Assembly (NCBI RefSeq): GCF_028858725.1
Contig: NC_084766.1
Coordinates: forward strand, 25,217,001 to 25,281,000
Length of the DNA stretch: 64,000 nucleotides
Direction: 5' to 3'
Origin: Colius striatus
Lineage: Eukaryota; Chordata; Aves; Coliiformes; Coliidae
Shown: positions 57,901 through 64,000 of the stretch, one piece after another
Layout: the number at the start of each line of letters is the position of its first letter
How positions within the stretch are numbered: position 1 is the stretch's first letter
Program-made: the position numbers and the translations under genes
The notes under the pieces: generated by a model
Database searches by the model: none
Seen by the model: only the letters and a program-made list of their open reading frames with translations
What the model was told of the DNA's origin: nothing

Positions 57901-60900
57901 GCTGGGAGCTGCAGGAACCAGGAAGTGAAACAAGAAGACGCTGAGCCACAATGGCCCGACTCTGCCTTGGACCCGCTGCCAGCCAGGCCCTGCAGCCAGT
58001 CCCTGCAGCATGGGGGAGGCCATCGCAGCCGCCGAGCTGTGGGATGCAGGGAGCACACCCCCGGGGCTACTCCTCCTCCATGGCAGCAGGGGAGACACAT
58101 TCAGCACCAGCACCATCACCCCCAAACCCCAACGTGTGCCACCCTCTCCCACCCCTGCAGCAGCAGGGCAGGCTGTGCTGCTGGCTGGCAGCCCCCCCGG
58201 CAGCCCGGACGGACAGACGGACGTGGCACCTCTCCACAGCACTGCCAGTCTCCCAGCGAGGGGGCCTTTGCAGGCCAGTGGCTCAGCCCTGGATGCCATC
58301 TGCACTTCAGCCTTCAAAGGCTTTTGTGGCCAAAGCACACTGTCCCTCGAGCAGAAACAGGAAAATAATCATAGAATCAAATTCCCAGGAACAATTAGAA
58401 AGAAAACAAGGAAAAAAAAACCTACCCCAGCCTTAAAACGTACAGAGACGCTTCAGAGACAGCAGATTTCAGGCCTTTTCGATGCACTGGAACCCATTTG
58501 CTTGTCCCCGTGGCTGTACTTTGTTTCATTTCACTGGGCTCGCACAATGCAAGACAAGGAATTAACTCGGGTGTTTGTTTAGAGCCGGTTTGTCTCCCAG
58601 GTTTTTTTTTCCCAAAGCCAGGTTTAAGTTTCAAAGAGGTTTATTGGCAATGCCCGGGGTTCCCACCATCAGCATGGCGCAGAGCTTCCCTGAGGGGAAA
58701 CTGAGGCTCAGGAATCACGCATGACCTGGAGTCCCCTCGGAAGCAGGGGCAAGAGCCAGAGCGCAACCCACATCTCCTGGTGTGAACGTGGGGCTTTCTG
58801 CTTCGAGCCGGTCCCTCCTAAAGCCTTTTATTTATTCCAAAGATAAACTGTTTCCTTTGCAGAAGTCCAGCAAAACCAGACGACAGGAACAGTTTTATGG
58901 CTTCCAGCTTTAACAACCTCTTCTCATTTCCTCTGCTTTCCCTCCAACAAAGCTTCAAATTTGGAGTCAAAACCCCATTTGATGTTCAAACTTCACGTTC
59001 AAAGCTGCACAGCATGAGGCAGTAAAACCTGGCTTTTCCCACAGTCGTTTGCATGCCCCAAAATCAGCTCCCCACCTTATTTACATGGGCTGGGCTTTGC
59101 AACAGGCAAATGAGAGCCCTCTGTCAGGTAAGGGGAGACAGGGTTGTACCTGGGGGAGGGAGTTTTTAAGCAACAAGGAAAGCAAAAGCCAGAGCACACC
59201 CTGAATCGCCAGGCTGCACCCCAGCCCCCACACCAGTGGGTAACACTGCTTGGAACCCTCAGCTTCCTTTGTCTCCAAATGGCAGAGCTCAGGCCCCAGG
59301 GATGATGGAGGGGGTGGGTTTGGAGATGACCTTGCTCCGGCAAAGCCCTCATGCTTGTAAATCACCAGGAGCAGCAGCAGAGCCAGGTGGGAAAAGACGG
59401 CGGTGGCATTTCCTCCCGAAGCAGCAGTGGAGCACAGAGCTCTCACCTTGGAACAGGAACGTGCACCCACCCAGCACCCGCAGCAGCAGCAGTCGGAGGC
59501 TGCTGAGAGGCTTTCGCAGCAGGGAAACATAAAACAACTCTGCAGGCATGGTCCCACCACTGCCCCGAGAGGCACCAGCTGCCCCCAGGCACCAGCTCCC
59601 CTCCACCAAACCACCCATCACAAGAGTCCTTTCCCAACAAGCCCCGTCAGCATGGCAAGCGGAGCCAGGGCCTGTGGCAAGTGTGGGGAGAGGGAAATTC
59701 CTCGCACATGGCCAGGCGAGGCTGGCACCGTGGCACCCCTCCGCTGCCCTCCTGCTCACTGTGAGTGCCCACATAGCACGGCACAGCATGGCATGGCACG
59801 CCATGGCCCCCCGTCGCTGCCCAGCCCAGCCCACCTGCATGCTTTCTCCCTGGCACGCAACCTGCCCAGGTTTGCTGAATAAACCTCCTGGCTCTGGTTA
59901 AACCTGCTGCCTTCCTGGCAGGGAAAGCAGTGAAAGGTTCAAATGGATGTTGGACAAGGCAGCCGAGATAGAGGGAGAATAAGCCTACGACACAAAGCCC
60001 TCATCTGCAGGAACCGAAAGGGTTGTTGGGGTTTGGGTATTTTTTTCCCCTCCAGTTGCAACACAAAAACAAAGATAGGGATCTGAGCACGCTGTGGGGG
60101 CAGCTCTCTGCCCTTCATTCCTCCAGGCAGTGAGCCTGGCCAAACCGAGGTGAGGTGAAGTAGAGACGTGTCCTGCAGGACACACATGCACAGCCTCGTC
60201 ACGGCCATCCCGCCCGGGATCGGGGTTCAAGGGGAGCCCAGCCTGTGCCTGCCATGGAGGGAAGCAAAGCAGCCAGAGCCCACGGTGGTAGGCCAACTAG
60301 CACAAAAAAATGCCATCGTTGTTATTAATAATTTCCCTGCCTCTGGGGGAATCTGCACTCCTCATCCATTTTGGGCAGTCTCTTTGTCTTTGGAGACTGT
60401 TTTTCTTGGCATCTGAAGAGCCCTTTCGTGGTTCCCCCTCCCACTTCACCCTCTAGGGTTTAAAGGCCAGGCACAAGCCACTGGCCCACCTGGGTACTGA
60501 CAGGGAGGGCAAAAGCAGCCCCAAATCTCAGTGCTGCCCAGCTGCACAGCAGCTACCTTCTACCCTTCGACTGGCAGGGAGATACAGCAACACAGAGAAC
60601 ACCCCAATATAAGCTAGTACCCCTGCCCTGGGCATCCACAGCCCCCACAGTGATGCACCCCTAGGAGCCTGGGCTCAGACAAGCCATGTCCCTCTCGCCC
60701 TGCACCTCCTGAGGGGAAAGGGGGAGGGCAGAGATTTATACTGCAACACTTGCATTGGTTTAGTATCTCATCCCAGCTGGCTGAAGCACAGTCTGCCTCC
60801 AGGTAATACCCAGCCTCCCCAAACACTGCCAGCAATCCACAGCCCCCAGATCTGCTGGGGAAGGGAGGGGCTGTATCTAGCCCTCCGCCCCCCCGGGAGC

Positions 60901-61279
60901 TAGTTCCCTGTCCAGCTGCAATTTCCACTATCATCTTCCCTCACATCCTCGGCACATCCCCTGTCACTCCCGCCCCACTCCCCCAGCCCCACTTCACCTC
61001 ACACCCCAAACCTCTACCCAAAGAAAGCTTCCAGCGTGGTCACCAGATCCTGCCTGTCCCCACCTCCCCTCCAGCTTGTCACTCCCAAATCCTCACTCGC
61101 ATCAAACCTGTCTGGAACCCCTCTCCATCCTGCCCACAAGGCTTCTTCCCTTCACCTGCCCCCGATAACCCCCAAGACTATGACCTCAGCAGGTCAGACC
61201 CCAGCTCCTCCTTCTCTGTACACCACCGGAGCACTCAGCACCCCAGGCCCTACCTCTGCATCCAGCACCCGCACCCACA

Positions 61280-61812
61280 TCCTGCCTGGGGACTCAGCAC
61301 CTGGATCCAGCGCCCCAAATCCTGCCTGCAGACGCCGACCCGGATCCAGACCTGGCAGCCCTTGCCCTACCAAAGGACTCAATCCCCTGATCCAGCACCC
61401 TAGATCTTGCCTGCAGACTCCAGCCTGGATCCAGCAGCCCTGGCCCTACCAAGAGACCCAAATTGAGCACCCCAGGCCTCATGAAGGGATTTTGAGCCCC
61501 AAATCCAATACCTCAGATCCTGCCTGTGGACTCAGCAGCCAGACTCGGCACGTAGCGCTCACAATCCTGCCTGTGGACCTGGGCCGAGACCCAGCACCCC
61601 AAACATAGCCCCCCTGACCCTGCCTTGCAGTTTCATCACCGAGCCTCAGCTGCCCCCCGACCCTGCCCGGCGGACTCAGCCCGCCAGCCCCTACCTCTGC
61701 ATACAGCAGCGGAACCCCAGCAACCACATCCAGCTTCCCCGATCCCGCCTGTGGACGCGGCGCCCAGCCCCAGCCCTCCGGGCCGTGCCTGCGGACTCCA
61801 GCCCACCACCGC
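61280..61812. repeat. Decayed minisatellite, CCTGCCTGTGGACTCAGCACC family
   Basis: At least eight diverged copies of a phrase like CCTGCCTG(T/C)(G/A)GAC(T)C..GC, near 61280, 61320, 61408, 61519, 61565, 61662, 61745 and 61784. Each is usually followed by CCNGATCCAGCACCCCA. Spacing is irregular (about 40-110 bp). The last copies are CpG-rich and lie inside the adjoining CpG island. Confidence 0.75.
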
Positions 61813-62200
61813 GACCCTCACCCGGCCGCCGGCTCTTCCCTCTGGCGTCTCCCCGGCGCTTGCCTGGTGCGGTGCGGTGCGGTGCGGTGGGGTGTCTCGG
61901 CGGCGCAGCGGGGGCGCGCGCCTCGGTCCGGTCCGGCGCGGTGCGGCGCGGCGCGGTGCGGTGCGGTCCGTGGCGGTGCGGTCCGTGGCAGCGCAGCCGG
62001 CAGCGCGCGGCCCGGCCGTGCCGTACCGTGCCCAGCCGCACCGAGCCGCACCGAGCCGCCCTCACCGCACCGCCCCCTACCGGCCGCGCCGCTGCCCGCG
62101 AGGTTCCGGCGAGCGGAGGCCAAGGCCTCGGTGGCTCAGCCAGCCCCGGCCCGCAGCCACCCGGCCACCGGCATGGGGCTGGCCGAGGAGGAGCCGGGGC
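61740..62200 (-). promoter_or_regulatory. Strong CpG island, likely SEMA4G promoter and exon 1
   Basis: The densest CpG block right of SEMA4G. A minus-strand donor (CGGCCGG then GTGAGGG) ends a candidate noncoding exon at 61822. Orientation fits SEMA4G and would make its first intron about 10 kb. An unrelated lncRNA promoter is an alternative. Confidence 0.45.
61864..62010. repeat. GCGGT pentamer-rich tract
   Basis: Runs of GCGGT and related pentamers (GCGGTGCGGTGCGGTGCGGT near 61868, then GTGCGGCGCGGCGCGGTGCG near 61940) inside the CpG island, continuing as GGTCCGTGGC copies near 61967 and 61980. This is a local expansion of CpG-containing pentamers. Confidence 0.8.
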
Positions 62201-64000
62201 TGGGCGTCCCCGGCCAGAGGGATGGTTGACAGCATTTCTCTCAGCGGAGCCATCGCCATGTGACACCCCCTCGCCCCTCTCCAGCACATAGGGTGGGCTG
62301 GGGGGGTGTCGCTCAACACAGGCAGTTTGGGTTACACAGCCCCAAAAAAGGGCTCTGGGCTGTGTTCAAGCGCTTTGTGAGGCCAGGGAGGCAAAGGGCT
62401 GGTAAGTTGGGCTTGTAACTATTAGAAGAGCGTTAGGGAACGCAGATAAGCGTCACCCCGCCGTGCTGACCCGGCACAGCACAGCCGCTCAGCCAGCGCC
62501 ACGCTGCCCGCCGAGGCCGCCGGCACCCTGCAGCGCACGCCTGGCACGGGCACCGGGCCCCGGCTTCCCCCTCCCATTAGCACGTGCCTCTATGGTGGAA
62601 GCTTGTTTGGAAACACGGGCAGGCAATGGTTTCTTCGGGGCCCTGCGTGGAGGCTTTTTGTCCTGGGTGGCTTCTGCGGCTCCTCCCCACAGGCAGGAGC
62701 TGCCAGGCCCAGGCCTGCGTTTGCTTTCCTTTCGCAAGCTCTCAGCACCTGGCCAAGCCTCCCTCCTCCCCTGCCACAGCCCCGCGGCAGGCCTCCTGAA
62801 AGCAAAAACCCCGAGTGCTGCATGTAATCAGCAGGTTGGATCTAGGGCAATTGGAAATCAGCTGGAGCGGGAGGTGGAGAGGTGCTGTACCTGCACACAC
62901 CGGATTACGGCTCCCAAAGCTGGCAGGGTGGCTGCTGGCCAGCCTATGGTTAAAGCCACGTGGTACTCAGTTCCAGTACCAGCACCTTTGGATGTTGGCT
63001 CATCCCCTCTAGTCCACACCGGGTGAAGTCTCCAAGAAAGGGACAAAGGCCACCCTGACTCCACACATGCCAGACCTAGAGTCAGATCCACAGCAGGGCA
63101 TAGAGTCAAGCAGGTTGTGAAGCTGCTGAACATTGTCTGGGGATGAGAGGCAGCTCCAGCTGGGATCTCACCACCACCTGGACCTTTTAGGTTTGGTAAG
63201 AGTGGCAGGGCCAAGGTGCTACTGTGGGGATCCCAGCTAACGTATCACTCGCAAGACCTCTGACTGCCAGGGTCTTGCCTCCTTAAAAAGGCCATGAGAG
63301 AGCAGCAGAGGCTTGAATCCCCCCGGTCCCTATACTCTGATGGGTCTCAGCTGAGGAGGGACCCCTCTGGGTGCTCCTGCAGACAGGCTGGCTCCTGTCA
63401 TCCATGTGCACACACACCAAGCACCCACCATCTCCTTGTCTGGCACGAGATGCCAGGACCCATTTCCTGTCCCCACTCCCAGGGACCCCAGGAAAGCAGA
63501 GCAGAGACACCTCTTCCAGTGCCCCTTGTCCTTCTGTACACTCCAGCAGCTAATGACCATTTCCTCCTATCCTTGGGCAAAGCCCCAGCATCTCCTCCAC
63601 GCCTCACAGTGCCCCACCTCGCCGCCCACCCCACGGAAGTGGGATGCCCAGGCACTGCTCCGGGAGCTGGGGCCACCCGCAGCCCTGCCCAGCTGGCCCC
63701 CAAGTGCTGTGCAGGCAGCAGGAGAGCAGGCTGAAGAAGCAGGCGCTGCTAGCAAAGCAAGAACGCTTTTTGCCAGCCTGTCGTACTCCGGGACAGGGAG
63801 CTTGGGTGCTGCGAGGCAACCAGTCCCCCACATCCACTCCCAACCCCATCCCCTACCTTAGCAGAGGCGCAGCTGGAGGCTGCGGGGCTGGTTATGGGGA
63901 GAGACGGGTCCGTGAGCGCTGGGCAAGGGGGCGCCAGGGCTGAGACAGGGCTGCCCAAGGCTCCTTCCCTCTGCAGGGCACTGCGCCCGTCCCGTCCCAC

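Larger units (their letters stand above)
51653..64000. other. Noncoding region right of SEMA4G
   Basis: No coding exon with family similarity and matching splice sites was found over 12.3 kb on either strand. The open frames are short, Pro/Ser/Gly-rich and unsupported. It contains two CpG islands (about 54.51-54.96 and 61.74-62.20 kb), a decayed minisatellite (61.28-61.81 kb) and AT-rich patches at 52.65-52.69, 53.93-54.02 and 58.81-59.05 kb. It is best read as the long first intron and promoter of SEMA4G plus intergenic DNA. Human SLF2, the next gene, is not seen here. Confidence 0.55.

Noticed and set aside
58368-58390. Short match to an inverted CR1 tail (ATCATAGAATCAAATT)
   Set aside because: Only about 15-20 bp with no CR1 body on either side; too short to call.
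1-64000. tRNA, rRNA, CRISPR, operon or prophage content
   Set aside because: No cloverleaf, rRNA signature, spaced direct-repeat array or prokaryotic gene layout was seen. All genes are split vertebrate genes.

Overview
This window is nuclear DNA from a bird. The evidence is three decayed CR1 LINE tails with the avian ATTCTATG-type 3' end, very GC-rich gene-dense sequence with short introns and CpG islands (typical of a microchromosome or small chromosome), and seven split genes whose exons read as vertebrate orthologues. There is no bacterial, viral or CRISPR content.

The genes form the block known from human 10q24.31, in the same relative order and orientation but read from the other strand: KAZALD1 (-, 4.66-8.26 kb, with a probable noncoding first exon near 9.73 kb), SFXN3 (-, 16.76-20.68 kb, first exon near 21.26 kb), PDZD7 (+, 23.48-30.21 kb), LZTS2 (-, 31.40-33.86 kb, noncoding exons at 34.93 and about 36.6 kb), TWNK (-, 38.57-42.57 kb), MRPL43 (+, 42.76-43.50 kb) and SEMA4G (-, 45.12-51.57 kb, promoter further right). 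I traced every coding exon through GT/AG junctions. All seven frames close exactly: 298, 322, 907, 635, 681, 150 and 840 codons.

Region by region: 1-4.66 kb is noncoding with one CR1. 4.66-9.99 kb is KAZALD1 and its CpG promoter. 9.99-15.88 kb is noncoding, with a G-rich minisatellite and two AT-rich islands full of homeodomain-type TAAT cores, which I read as candidate enhancers. 15.88-21.3 kb is SFXN3. 21.0-22.7 kb is a head-to-head CpG island with an unusual alternating CG/TG tract. 23-36.7 kb holds PDZD7 and LZTS2 tail to tail. 37.8-43.5 kb holds TWNK and MRPL43 sharing a 182-bp bidirectional promoter. 43.56-51.65 kb is SEMA4G. 51.65-64 kb is noncoding, with two CpG islands, one of which is probably the SEMA4G promoter, and a decayed minisatellite.

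The genes do not form a pathway. TWNK (mtDNA helicase), MRPL43 (mitoribosome) and SFXN3 (mitochondrial serine carrier) share a mitochondrial theme. PDZD7 is the stereocilia ankle-link scaffold, LZTS2 a beta-catenin/microtubule regulator, SEMA4G a guidance ligand and KAZALD1 a secreted IGFBP-related protein. I found no previously undescribed biological system. The most notable items are two CR1 tails lying immediately upstream of host splice acceptors, a poly(A) signal fused to the MRPL43 stop codon, and candidate regulatory islands.
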